Part shown: positions 6,474 through 12,981 of the stretch, in pieces | Layout of the letters: the number at the start of each line of letters is the position of its first letter | Position numbering within the stretch: position 1 is the stretch's first letter | Origin: JAYEIA01 sp964472505 | GTDB taxonomy: Bacteria; Bacteroidota; Bacteroidia; Bacteroidales; JAADGE01 | NCBI GenBank assembly: GCA_964472505.1 | Contig: CAYYQW010000095.1 | Span: 1 to 12,981, forward strand | DNA length: 12,981 bases | Reading direction: 5' to 3' | Translations under genes and position numbers: made by a program | The notes under the pieces: generated by a model | The model's input: the letters and a program-made list of their open reading frames with translations, nothing else | The model's database searches: none | What the model was told of the DNA's origin: nothing

Positions 6474-7820
6474 TTAATATTTGAAATACGATTCGGGATT
6501 TATGAATTGCTTTTTTTTCAACATTTTAAAAGTAAAAATCGGATATAAAGATGAATCGCCGGTAAAGGCTATCACTTGACCTTTTGAAACTGTTTCGTTT
6601 TCCTTAACTGCAATTTCGGCCAAGTTTTCGTAAATACATTTTGGCCCATTATCCAATACAAGCTCTAAAGTTATTTCCGTCAAGCCTTGAAAATCATTTG
6701 TGTCGGCAGAAATTATTCGGCCGTTTCCTACGGCAAAAATTTCGACTTGCCCGTTTGTTTTGTAATCAATTTGTTGGTGCGAGAGCGCTATGTTTTCATT
6801 CTCAAATAAATTTTCATTTGTAAATACATCTTCGGCATTCATGCTTTCAAAATACGGTAATTTTGCCTGAAACGAGTTTCCGGCAAGCGGTGCCGTTCCC
6901 GGTTTGCGGGTTTGGTCTATGATTAGGGCGTTTACATTACTCAGGCTAAACCACAGCGCAAAAATTGTGACAGCAAGTACCGGTATTGAAACCGTAAATC
7001 GCTGTTTTCGTATCTTATCCGGCTCCGGGTCGGCAATGAGCTGCAGGCGATGTTTTAATTGTTCCGATGCCGAAAATTCCGTTCCTGCCGGATACAATAA
7101 ATTGTTTGATGCCAAACGCAGCAGCAGCAATGAATAATTTTCGCTAAATCGGTTGTTTGTTACTCTCCGGTCTGCACTAAACTCATGCACTTCTTTCAGG
7201 CTGTTTAAGAGTGTTTTTGAAAACGGATTAAACCAAAAGAAAATGCGGTACACTTCAAATACGATTCTGTCGGCAGTATGCCATAAGTGCCCGTGCTGTT
7301 TTTCGTGTGCTGTGATCTTGGCTTGTTCCGAAGCCTTAAGTTTGGAAAACTTTTTACCGGTAAAAATATTTTTGAAAAAGCTGAAGGCCGGAATATTCGT
7401 TTCACTGTTGTGGTAAATATCAAAATTGCCATCGCTTGTTCTGTTTGATTGCTTTTTTAGTTTGCTGATATTCCTTATGCTTTTGACAAAACTAATTCCG
7501 TATATTATTGCACCGATAAGCCAAATTACAAAAAGCCCTTTGATTATAATTTCAAAATACTCTGAGATGTTTGGTTTTTCAGTTTCGGAAAATTGTAAAA
7601 CATAAGCATCCGTATAAACCAAACGCAAAGCTTTCTCGGCGGGTTTGAATATTTCCGGAACCGGCAAAAGAGGAATCAGTATGCTGATGCCGACCGCAAA
7701 CAGCAGAAAGAAGCGGCTCCATTCAAAATAGGCCATTTTGAGATAGAGATACCGGTAGAACATGAGCAGGGCAGTCATGCACAGTGCCGATTCCGTCAGA
7801 TATATCAAAAGTGTTTTCAT
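6474..7820 (-). CDS. M56 (BlaR1/MecR1-type) membrane protease with degenerate M23-like domain
   Basis: A 448-residue integral membrane metalloprotease. Hydrophobic segments lie at about 3-20, 36-55, 90-112 and 274-293. The zinc site is visible: HEKQH (H172, E173, H176) in the M56 context TAHEKQHGHLWH, and EVHEFSADR with E213 as likely third ligand. M56 proteins of this type sense an envelope signal and lead to cleavage of a BlaI/MecI repressor, whose gene is the next one upstream (10 bases). The periplasmic tail (about 295-448) shows no penicillin-binding SxxK/KTG sensor. Residues 345-446 resemble an M23/LytM peptidase: HQQID (H348, D352), VGNGRIISA, IYENL where YAHL is usual, VSKGQVIAFTGDS, PIFTFKM where HLHFEV is usual, and INPESYF. 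The later His ligands are missing, so it probably binds rather than cuts. The M56 call is firm; the M23-like assignment is from motif order only. Confidence 0.9.
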   Translation of the reverse strand: MKTLLIYLTESALCMTALLMFYRYLYLKMAYFEWSRFFLLFAVGISILIPLLPVPEIFKPAEKALRLVYTDAYVLQFSETEKPNISEYFEIIIKGLFVIWLIGAIIYGISFVKSIRNISKLKKQSNRTSDGNFDIYHNSETNIPAFSFFKNIFTGKKFSKLKASEQAKITAHEKQHGHLWHTADRIVFEVYRIFFWFNPFSKTLLNSLKEVHEFSADRRVTNNRFSENYSLLLLRLASNNLLYPAGTEFSASEQLKHRLQLIADPEPDKIRKQRFTVSIPVLAVTIFALWFSLSNVNALIIDQTRKPGTAPLAGNSFQAKLPYFESMNAEDVFTNENLFENENIALSHQQIDYKTNGQVEIFAVGNGRIISADTNDFQGLTEITLELVLDNGPKCIYENLAEIAVKENETVSKGQVIAFTGDSSLYPIFTFKMLKKKQFINPESYFKY

Positions 7821-7830
7821 CCGGTATTAT

Positions 7831-8205
7831 TTATTTGTCAGCATTCTTTTTGCCTTCTTTTATTATTTTTTCAAACTCGGCAATTTGCTTTTCATTGGGC
7901 TCGCTGTCTTCTACCATAAAAGATACGACCTTTTTGTACGAATTATCGAAATAATCCTGAAGCAGACGTGAGAACATAAACTTTTTATAACTCGCCTTAC
8001 TTATGGTCGGATAATACTGATAGGTATTCCCGTATTGATTATAATCCACAAAGCCTTTCCCGGCCAAAATACGCACAACTGATGAAATGGTATTGTATGG
8101 CGGGTTTTCGTCTTTCATTTCTGCAATGATTTCTTTTACAAATGCTTTTTTCAGCTTCCAGATTATCTGCATAATTTGCTCTTCACGCGGGGTTAATGTT
8201 TCCAT
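7831..8205 (-). CDS. BlaI/MecI/CopY-family transcriptional repressor
   Basis: A 124-residue repressor with the family layout: an N-terminal winged helix (about 1-70, starting LTPREEQIMQIIWKL) with recognition helix around NTISSVVRILAGKG (38-51), then a C-terminal dimerisation helix region. Family members bind their own promoter as dimers and are inactivated by proteolysis when the partner M56 protease is activated. Aligning by eye to staphylococcal MecI/BlaI, the Asn-Phe cleavage site falls at VVSF, S95-F96, so Phe is kept and Asn is not. The gene is first in the unit, 10 bases before the M56 protease gene. Its promoter has a -7 match at 8233-8240 and three 20-base-spaced repeats. The ATG at 8203-8205 has an AT-rich leader of about 20 bases and no clear Shine-Dalgarno site. 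Confidence 0.95.
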   Translation of the reverse strand: METLTPREEQIMQIIWKLKKAFVKEIIAEMKDENPPYNTISSVVRILAGKGFVDYNQYGNTYQYYPTISKASYKKFMFSRLLQDYFDNSYKKVVSFMVEDSEPNEKQIAEFEKIIKEGKKNADK

Positions 8206-8232
8206 GATACTTAGTTTTTCATATTTACATTA

Positions 8233-8263
8233 CAAACATACAACGTATTTTTCAATAATGCAA
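8233..8263 (-). promoter_or_regulatory. Candidate blaI operon promoter
   Basis: On the minus strand TATGTTTG (8240-8233) is an exact match to the Bacteroidota -7 element TAnnTTTG, with a TTG -33 candidate at 8263-8261 and a 20-base spacer. The transcript would begin around 8226-8228 and give a leader of roughly 20 bases before the blaI ATG. The spacer and -33 overlap repeat copies 1 and 2 of the putative operator. Confidence 0.65.
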
Positions 8264-8294
8264 CTTATTTTTCAGTTATATAACGTATTTTTTA
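8241..8294 (-). repeat. Triple 14-base direct repeat at 20-base period, putative BlaI operator
   Basis: Three copies start at 8241, 8261 and 8281: CAACGTATTTTTCA, CAACTTATTTTTCA and TAACGTATTTTTTA. Copies 1 and 2 differ at one base; copy 3 differs from copy 1 at two. The exact 20-base spacing places copies on nearly the same face of the helix. With flanking bases, copy 1 forms TACAACGTA, a TAC-N3-GTA dyad, partly kept in copy 3 (TATAACGTA). The array overlaps the blaI promoter, the expected place for a self-repressor to bind. That BlaI is the binder is inference. Confidence 0.6.
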
Positions 8295-8461
8295 GTTTCT
8301 ATGTTGTGTATATGTTTTTTTTCTATTGTTTATGGCGAATTTCCGGGGTTTATGGGGTCATTAATAAATGATGACTCATATCTTTTGCCTAAAATCTTAT
8401 ATCCGGTAAAATATTTATATTTTTATCCGGTCGTTTTACCAAAACCTTATATCTGTTTAAT
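8295..8461 (+). other. Leader region of the polyprenyl synthase gene with a 50-base-spaced direct repeat
   Basis: This AT-rich stretch between the putative operator and the plus-strand gene has no ORF I trust. Two 17-base segments at 8391-8407 (AAAATCTTATATCCGGT) and 8441-8457 (AAAACCTTATATCTGTT) match at 14 positions, exactly 50 bases apart, and ATCCGGT recurs at 8425-8431. GGTAAAA (8405-8411) and TTTTACC (8434-8440) are inverted. No exact TAnnTTTG was found on the plus strand; TATCTTTTG at 8379-8387 is one base too long. The promoter of the downstream gene is therefore unassigned. Confidence 0.35.
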
Positions 8462-9436
8462 ATGTACCGATTAGAAGAACTTCAGGATTTAGTTAGCAAT
8501 CGAATAAAGCATTTAAGCTTTGAAAAAGAACCCCGAGAATTGTATGAGCCCATAGCCTATACGCTGCATTCCGGCGGCAAGCGCATTCGCCCGGCATTGG
8601 TATTGGCTGCTTGTAATCTGTTTTCGGACGATACGGAGCCGGCCGTAAAACCGGCGCTGGGTTTTGAGGTCTTCCATAATTTTACATTAATACATGATGA
8701 TATTATGGATAATTCCGATAAGCGGCGCAATCGTTTAACAGTGCATAAAAAATGGGATTCGAACCGCGCCATACTTTCCGGTGATGCCATGATGACAGAA
8801 GCTTACCGGCTGATAGCTCAAAGCCCGGATAAAACGCTGAAACCGGTCTTGGATATATTTAACCAAACAGCACTTGAGGTTTGCGAAGGCCAGCAATACG
8901 ACATTAATTTTGAAAGCATCGATGCAGTCCAAATACCGGAATACATGAAAATGATACGATTGAAAACGGCCGTTCTTTTGGCTGCTTGCCTCAAGGCCGG
9001 AGCTGTTATTGGCGGTGCCGCTTTGGCAGATGCCGACAGACTGTATGAATTTGGCATTGAGTTGGGCCTGGCATTCCAGTTGCAAGATGATTTGTTGGAT
9101 GTATATGCCGATGAAAAAGCCTTTGGCAAACCGGTTGGCGGCGATATTGCCGAAGGAAAGAAAACTATTTTATACTTAGAAGCTTTGCGAAAACTTAATG
9201 AGTCTGACTGTGAGCAGTTTACATCTTTATTTGCCGATGAAATGATACAGCGAGAAGATAAAATATCCAAAGTAAGAAGTTTGTACGATAAATATCAACT
9301 TGCAAATCATGTGTCGGAGCGCATGAACGGGCACTATCAAAAAGCTCTCTCCGCTCTTGAAAATGTAAGTGTACCGGAAGCCCGGAAAACGGTTTTAAGT
9401 GATTTCGCAAAAAAAATTATGAATCGGAAAAGTTAA
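8462..9436 (+). CDS. Polyprenyl diphosphate synthase (trans-isoprenyl, FPP/GGPP type)
   Basis: A 324-residue all-helical trans-prenyltransferase that condenses isopentenyl diphosphate onto an allylic diphosphate to make linear isoprenoid chains for quinone tails and undecaprenyl carriers. Diagnostic motifs are intact: GGKRIRP (38-44), first Asp-rich motif DDIMD (79-83, no two-residue insertion) followed by RR, a second Asp-rich motif FQLQDDLLD (205-213), and GKPVGGDIAEGKKT. Phe lies five residues before the first motif, a position where aromatic residues tend to favour shorter products; this suggests FPP or GGPP but does not prove chain length. It is the only plus-strand gene here and is divergent from blaI. 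Its TAA stop overlaps the TAA stop of the convergent barrel gene. The start is the first ATG in frame, directly after an AT-rich leader. Confidence 0.94.
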   Translation: MYRLEELQDLVSNRIKHLSFEKEPRELYEPIAYTLHSGGKRIRPALVLAACNLFSDDTEPAVKPALGFEVFHNFTLIHDDIMDNSDKRRNRLTVHKKWDSNRAILSGDAMMTEAYRLIAQSPDKTLKPVLDIFNQTALEVCEGQQYDINFESIDAVQIPEYMKMIRLKTAVLLAACLKAGAVIGGAALADADRLYEFGIELGLAFQLQDDLLDVYADEKAFGKPVGGDIAEGKKTILYLEALRKLNESDCEQFTSLFADEMIQREDKISKVRSLYDKYQLANHVSERMNGHYQKALSALENVSVPEARKTVLSDFAKKIMNRKS

Positions 9437-9909
9437 TTTCGGAACCGATAGTATAGGCCAATTTCACCGGTTGGCAAAATTTGGTAATCCTCCTCACTGA
9501 AATACAAACCGTAGCCGACTTGCAAGTTAAAGGTAACGGTTTTTCCGAAAGCAAAGCCGGGGCCTGCGCCCACATTGAAATTGAGCTCGCCGTCAAAAGC
9601 TAACAGGTGAGAACCGAGGTAGCCAAAAACATGCACGTACTTTGATCGATTCACGGAATACAATCCGCTTAAACCGATACTGTACAGCTCTTCATAATTA
9701 GACTTGAAAGGAAGAAAAGTAATTTGGACTCCGGTATTATCGAACCAATGCCGATACGATAAACCCATTCCGGTGGTGGCGCCTATATGTGCCCCGAATT
9801 CGTTGGTTGAATACTCCAAATCGGGATTTTCCGATTTTGTTTCAAAGTCTTGAGCTTGAAGACTTACTGCTGTAATAATTCCAAAAAACAGACTGATTAA
9901 AGCTTTCAT
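9433..9909 (-). CDS. Small outer-membrane beta-barrel-like protein with signal peptide
   Basis: I do not recognise a named family for this 158-residue protein. A signal peptide is clear: MKALISLFFGIITAVSLQA, with probable signal peptidase I cleavage after A19. The mature part alternates hydrophobic and polar residues in strand-like segments (for example GAHIGATTGMGLSYRHWF, LYSIGLSGLYSV, VTFNLQVGYGLYF, GEIGLYYRFRN) rich in Gly and aromatics, as in small 6- or 8-strand outer-membrane barrels. It ends with Phe two residues from the C-terminus. These properties support an outer-membrane location, but no substrate or enzymatic role can be stated. It lies 123 bases after the recO stop and may have its own promoter, with a 15-base palindrome (9946-9960) about 37 bases upstream of its ATG. 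It meets the polyprenyl synthase gene tail to tail with overlapping stop codons. Confidence 0.82.
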   Translation of the reverse strand: MKALISLFFGIITAVSLQAQDFETKSENPDLEYSTNEFGAHIGATTGMGLSYRHWFDNTGVQITFLPFKSNYEELYSIGLSGLYSVNRSKYVHVFGYLGSHLLAFDGELNFNVGAGPGFAFGKTVTFNLQVGYGLYFSEEDYQILPTGEIGLYYRFRN

Positions 9910-9945
9910 TTCTTTTAGTTTATTTTGTTTCTCAATGGTTCGTTA

Positions 9946-9960
9946 AACTTTGCCAAAGTT
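9946..9960. promoter_or_regulatory. Perfect 7-1-7 palindrome upstream of the barrel gene
   Basis: AACTTTG (9946-9952) and CAAAGTT (9954-9960) are perfect inverted arms around a single C. The spacing is too tight for a stable hairpin without opening inner pairs, so a protein-binding site is as likely as an RNA structure. It sits between recO and the barrel gene, upstream of the latter. I found no exact TAnnTTTG element beside it. The rest of 9910-10032 is AT-rich with nothing else clear. Confidence 0.35.
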
Positions 9961-10032
9961 CTCATTTTCAGTTTGATGAAAAAGCATAACGAACTATTAT
10001 TTCTAATGTGTTGCAAAATTTTGTGTTTTAAT

Positions 10033-10755
10033 TTACGAAAAAACATCGGTTAAAATCTCGAGGCTGTTAATTTTTCCTGGCCGGTTGAGGTGAAAGTTGA
10101 AATAATTGATAAAACCCGTAATTATTTGCGAGCGAATCGTTTTTTTTATCGAAATTTCCGAGAAATCGGTAAAAGGCAGATTTGTGAGTTCGTTTGTAAT
10201 GTAAGCCGCTTCGCCCGAAAGGAAGTTTTTATGTTGAGGACGTCCGGTTATGAAACGTCCCGATTGCAGGTCAAGCGTATTTTGGCTTTCGGAAAAATTA
10301 TTAGCCGGCAATAAACCTAAAAACTTGCTGTATTTTACCATGAATGCCGGGCTAAAATTGGCTGTTTTTTCCGAGCTGTCGTCTAATAATTCCACTGTGC
10401 TTTGCAAAAAATCAAAGAGAAGCTCATCGGATTCGTTATCGCGTTGGGTTTTGTTTATGAGTTCGGCCAGAAATTGACAAATGGCTGTTTTTTCAAATTC
10501 AAAGGGAATGCTTTTTAGTGAAAATTCGGGACCTATTTCTTTAATCTTGTGTAACTCCCGGTTTTCTTTGTGGTAGGTTTGCATGTCGAGTACATACATG
10601 GGTTGCAAAAGCCGGTCGGTCTTATTCTTTCGACTTTTCCCGCCGAAAATCAGATACGATTGTTTGCCGAATTCGCGCGTATATATATGAGCTATTTTGC
10701 TGTTGTCGCCGTAGCTGAAGCGCCTTAAGACAATGCCTTTCGTTTTTTTCAGCAT
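10033..10755 (-). CDS. recO: DNA repair protein RecO
   Basis: A 240-residue RecO, the mediator that with RecR loads RecA onto SSB-coated single-stranded DNA in gap repair. The N-terminal OB-fold is typical: KTKGIVLRRFSYGDNSKIAHIYTREFGKQSYLIFGGKSRKNK (about 4-46), containing the usual turn from the start strand into the basic Gly-rich loop. The remainder (about 85-240) is the helical domain, with AICQFLAELINK and a later YSKFLGLLP segment. It has no CxxC zinc cluster, which some other RecO proteins carry. The length is ordinary for the family. The ATG lies 6 bases after the stop of the porZ-like gene, so the two are almost certainly cotranscribed. Confidence 0.93.
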   Translation of the reverse strand: MLKKTKGIVLRRFSYGDNSKIAHIYTREFGKQSYLIFGGKSRKNKTDRLLQPMYVLDMQTYHKENRELHKIKEIGPEFSLKSIPFEFEKTAICQFLAELINKTQRDNESDELLFDFLQSTVELLDDSSEKTANFSPAFMVKYSKFLGLLPANNFSESQNTLDLQSGRFITGRPQHKNFLSGEAAYITNELTNLPFTDFSEISIKKTIRSQIITGFINYFNFHLNRPGKINSLEILTDVFS

Positions 10756-10761
10756 GACAAA

Positions 10762-12981
10762 TCAGTTTATAAAAAGTAATTTGTCCACATGGGTTTGGCT
10801 GCCGTCTTTGTTGCTGCAGAATATCAGGTAAACACCGGTATTTACTTTTCTGCCTCTTAAGTCTCGTCCGTTCCAGATGGCTTGTCCGCCCAGTGAATTG
10901 GTTTCGTAAACTAAATTTCCGGCAACATCCGTAATTTTAATAAGGCTTTCTTCCGTAAGCCCGGTAACGGTAATTTTACCTTCATAGCCGGGTCTTACCG
11001 GGTTCGGAAAAACATACACATTCTCAAAAGTTTCGGCACCTTCGGTTGCTTCGGCTCTAAATGACATCAAGCCTTTGGATGTGGCGAAAAATACGCGGCC
11101 GCTCCCGGGCTCAATGGCTATATCGTTCACTGTGTTGGAAACCATTGGACTGTTGTTGGTATTAAAGGCATAAATTTGGTTTTTACCGTTGGGTGATACC
11201 AGAAAGGCGCCGGAATTTTGTGTGCCGATCCATTTGCGATTGGCTCCGTCGGTTTTTATGGCCGTTACCATTTCAGTTTTCAGCAGGTATTGTTCCGATG
11301 TATCGGCGCCTACGCTTGTGAGCTGAATTCTGTCGGCATATACGGGATTATTGAAAACATCTTCGGGAAAGTAATACACAAAAATGCCTTCTCCGGTGCC
11401 TACCCATATGGTTCCGTCTTTGTCTTGTTCTAAGCTGCGAATATCCGATGAGCTTTCTTCGCCGTCGGCTGTTTTGGGTATGAAAAAGTTGTGCTTATCG
11501 TCGGAAATGTCCGTAAGGGTTTCGTTGGTATTGAATACATAAATCCCGCCTGAACGTGCGGCGCCTAACCAATAGTTGCCGTCTTTGGCGCGCAACATAC
11601 GAAACCAGCGTTTGTTTCTTACTGCTTCCGAGTGGGCAAAACTTTGCCAACTGCCGTCGGAACCAAATATGGAGACCGGTTGGCCGACATTGGAATTGGT
11701 CATCAGCATATTTTTGTTTTCGTCCGTGAGTATGGCGCCTATTCTTACCGAGCGATAGTTGGGTAATATGCTTTGCAGGCTGCTGTTGGTTTCATTGTAA
11801 ATTTGAACGGGTTTGCCGTCGGTAATTTCGAATAAACCTCTGTCCCACATGCCTATGAAAAGCCGATTATCGTCATTTTCCGGCGAGGCTATGGAATAAA
11901 AATCCCGGTGGCCCGTAAATACGATGTGTTCGTAAGTTTTGTCGCTCATGTTGTATTTGAAAAGCGAAGCTTCACGTGCGGCCGGGTTCAGGTTTGTTTT
12001 GTGTCCGCCGGCGGTTCCCGTGAGTTTGTTGTTAATAAATTTTAATTGCATCACCGGATTGGTATAAGGCCCTTCCGGAGCAATAAATTTGTGTTTTTCT
12101 TCGCCTCGTTCCTGAACTAAAGAATAATGCTTGTCGGCGTAGTATATATTTCCGTCTTTACCTTCAGCAGCCGTATTAATTCGGACTCCTTTTTTAAGCG
12201 GCGCATCGGGGTATGTGCTTTTTTGCAGATACAGCAGGCCGTCTTTTGTGTGGATATTGATTCTTTCTTCTTCTATAAAAAATATATAGTTCTCTGAGCT
12301 GCGGATGCTTTGTATTTCGGTGTAAGTTTCTTCAAATATTTCCCAATTGCCTTGATTCAGCCAATACAGCTTTCCGCTTTCTGTATTGACATAGATTGTA
12401 TTTTCATCCGCACATACGGCTGTTACCGCTTCTTGGACGGGAAGTGTAAGGGTTTCCCAGTTTTGAAAATTGTACAGGGCGCCGGATTCAAGCGATGCAC
12501 GCTTTAAGCCTTCCGAAGTAGCGGCATACACATAGCCGTCTTTGAACGCTATTTGCCGGACACTTACAAAATTTCCTTCGCTGCCTATATAATAGGTGTC
12601 GGAAAATTCATCTCTTTCCAAATCAAACAATACAATGCCGAAGCCGGTGGCCAGCCATACTTGTTTATTCAGAATTTTAATATCGTAAATGCTTTTATCT
12701 CCGGATATTTGCTTGGTTTTTATGGCCGGGAAGTTGTAAATTCGGCTGCCCTCCAAAATATCGATGTTTGAATTTTCATAGATTACAAAAAATCGGTCAT
12801 ATTCGGGAATATACTCGATGAGTTTTATGTCGCTGTCGCTAAGCCCGTCTATTTTAGTTTTAATATCTCGAATTTGGGAGTAATCGTAGCGGAAAATCAT
12901 TTGCTCGCAGGCTACATAAATATCGGTTTCGGTAAAAGCCAAATCTTTGGCATTTCTGCCCGAAAAATGGGCTTGCCAATC
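10762..12981 (-). CDS. porZ: PorZ-like type IX secretion protein, 5' end cut by the window
   Basis: The visible 739 residues are open to the window edge. In-frame codons before the TTG at 12942 read DWQAHFSGRNAKD, which resembles the early WxxH region of PorZ proteins, so the true start and signal peptide lie outside. The body is made of beta-propeller repeats of the regulator-propeller type (for example VWLATGFGIVLFDL, YVYAATSEGLKRASL, TIWVGTGEGIFVYYF, RKWIGTQNSGAFLV, RVFFATSKGLMSF). The last 88 residues form a type IX sorting-like domain: VYVFPNPVRPGYEGKI, IKITDVAGNLVY, IWNGRDLRGRKVNTGVYLI and KLLFIN. PorZ is a surface component of the T9SS attachment machinery that helps anchor cargo to A-LPS. 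Location just before recO supports the PorZ assignment over a generic propeller protein; I rate the exact name below the family. Confidence 0.83.
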   Translation of the reverse strand, partial: DWQAHFSGRNAKDLAFTETDIYVACEQMIFRYDYSQIRDIKTKIDGLSDSDIKLIEYIPEYDRFFVIYENSNIDILEGSRIYNFPAIKTKQISGDKSIYDIKILNKQVWLATGFGIVLFDLERDEFSDTYYIGSEGNFVSVRQIAFKDGYVYAATSEGLKRASLESGALYNFQNWETLTLPVQEAVTAVCADENTIYVNTESGKLYWLNQGNWEIFEETYTEIQSIRSSENYIFFIEEERINIHTKDGLLYLQKSTYPDAPLKKGVRINTAAEGKDGNIYYADKHYSLVQERGEEKHKFIAPEGPYTNPVMQLKFINNKLTGTAGGHKTNLNPAAREASLFKYNMSDKTYEHIVFTGHRDFYSIASPENDDNRLFIGMWDRGLFEITDGKPVQIYNETNSSLQSILPNYRSVRIGAILTDENKNMLMTNSNVGQPVSIFGSDGSWQSFAHSEAVRNKRWFRMLRAKDGNYWLGAARSGGIYVFNTNETLTDISDDKHNFFIPKTADGEESSSDIRSLEQDKDGTIWVGTGEGIFVYYFPEDVFNNPVYADRIQLTSVGADTSEQYLLKTEMVTAIKTDGANRKWIGTQNSGAFLVSPNGKNQIYAFNTNNSPMVSNTVNDIAIEPGSGRVFFATSKGLMSFRAEATEGAETFENVYVFPNPVRPGYEGKITVTGLTEESLIKITDVAGNLVYETNSLGGQAIWNGRDLRGRKVNTGVYLIFCSNKDGSQTHVDKLLFIN

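Noticed and set aside
6474..8205. A beta-lactam resistance operon
   Set aside because: No beta-lactamase or PBP2a gene is adjacent, and the protease lacks a penicillin-binding sensor domain; the label would overstate the evidence.
8241..8294. CRISPR array
   Set aside because: Only three AT-rich 14-base units with 6-base gaps, no spacers of normal length and no cas genes; promoter position fits an operator.
8087..8371. Plus-strand ORF of 94 codons
   Set aside because: It overlaps blaI and its promoter and reads as low-complexity Phe/Tyr/Ile-rich sequence from AT-rich DNA.
10762..12942. TTG at 12942 as the start of the porZ-like gene
   Set aside because: The frame stays open to the window edge, the added residues continue PorZ-like sequence, and no signal peptide follows this codon.

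Overview
The window looks like a chromosomal segment from an AT-rich Bacteroidota genome, probably an environmental or anaerobic Bacteroidales-like lineage. The family and order assignment is inference. The evidence is a PorZ-like type IX secretion component with a C-terminal sorting-type domain, TonB proteins with the N-terminal KKNPKxDLExxK motif common in this phylum, two good matches to the Bacteroidota -7 promoter element TAnnTTTG, and weak or absent Shine-Dalgarno sites. Nearly all genes are on the minus strand; only the polyprenyl synthetase is on the plus strand.

Layout from left to right. Bases 1-279 hold no confident gene, only hairpins and a nested palindrome that may be a dispersed repeat. 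Bases 280-3404 carry a two-gene minus-strand unit: hflX (ribosome-associated GTPase) followed by a UbiD-family decarboxylase. A strong terminator (3436-3461) separates it from the centre. The centre (3522-8205) reads, in transcription order: a BlaI/MecI-type repressor, an M56 (BlaR1/MecR1-type) membrane protease with a degenerate M23/LytM-like C-terminal domain, and four consecutive TonB-C proteins. The first two TonB genes are packed behind the protease gene. The last two appear to start from their own promoter. The blaI promoter contains three near-identical copies of a 14-base repeat at an exact 20-base period, overlapping the -33 element, which is a good candidate operator.

Right of the blaI promoter lies a polyprenyl diphosphate synthase gene (plus strand). 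It converges on a small outer-membrane-type beta-barrel gene so tightly that the two stop codons overlap. The right end carries recO and a porZ-like gene, 6 bases apart on the minus strand; porZ runs off the window and lacks its 5' end.

The most interesting unit is the BlaI-M56-TonB cluster. By family knowledge, an M56 protease senses an envelope signal and triggers inactivation of the BlaI repressor. Here the usual penicillin-binding sensor is absent. In its place is a periplasmic domain resembling a peptidoglycan hydrolase that has lost part of its metal site, which suggests (inference) a cell-wall or muropeptide sensor controlling TonB-C proteins. No TonB-dependent receptor, ExbB or ExbD is present in the window. 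No tRNA, rRNA, CRISPR array or insertion sequence was recognised.
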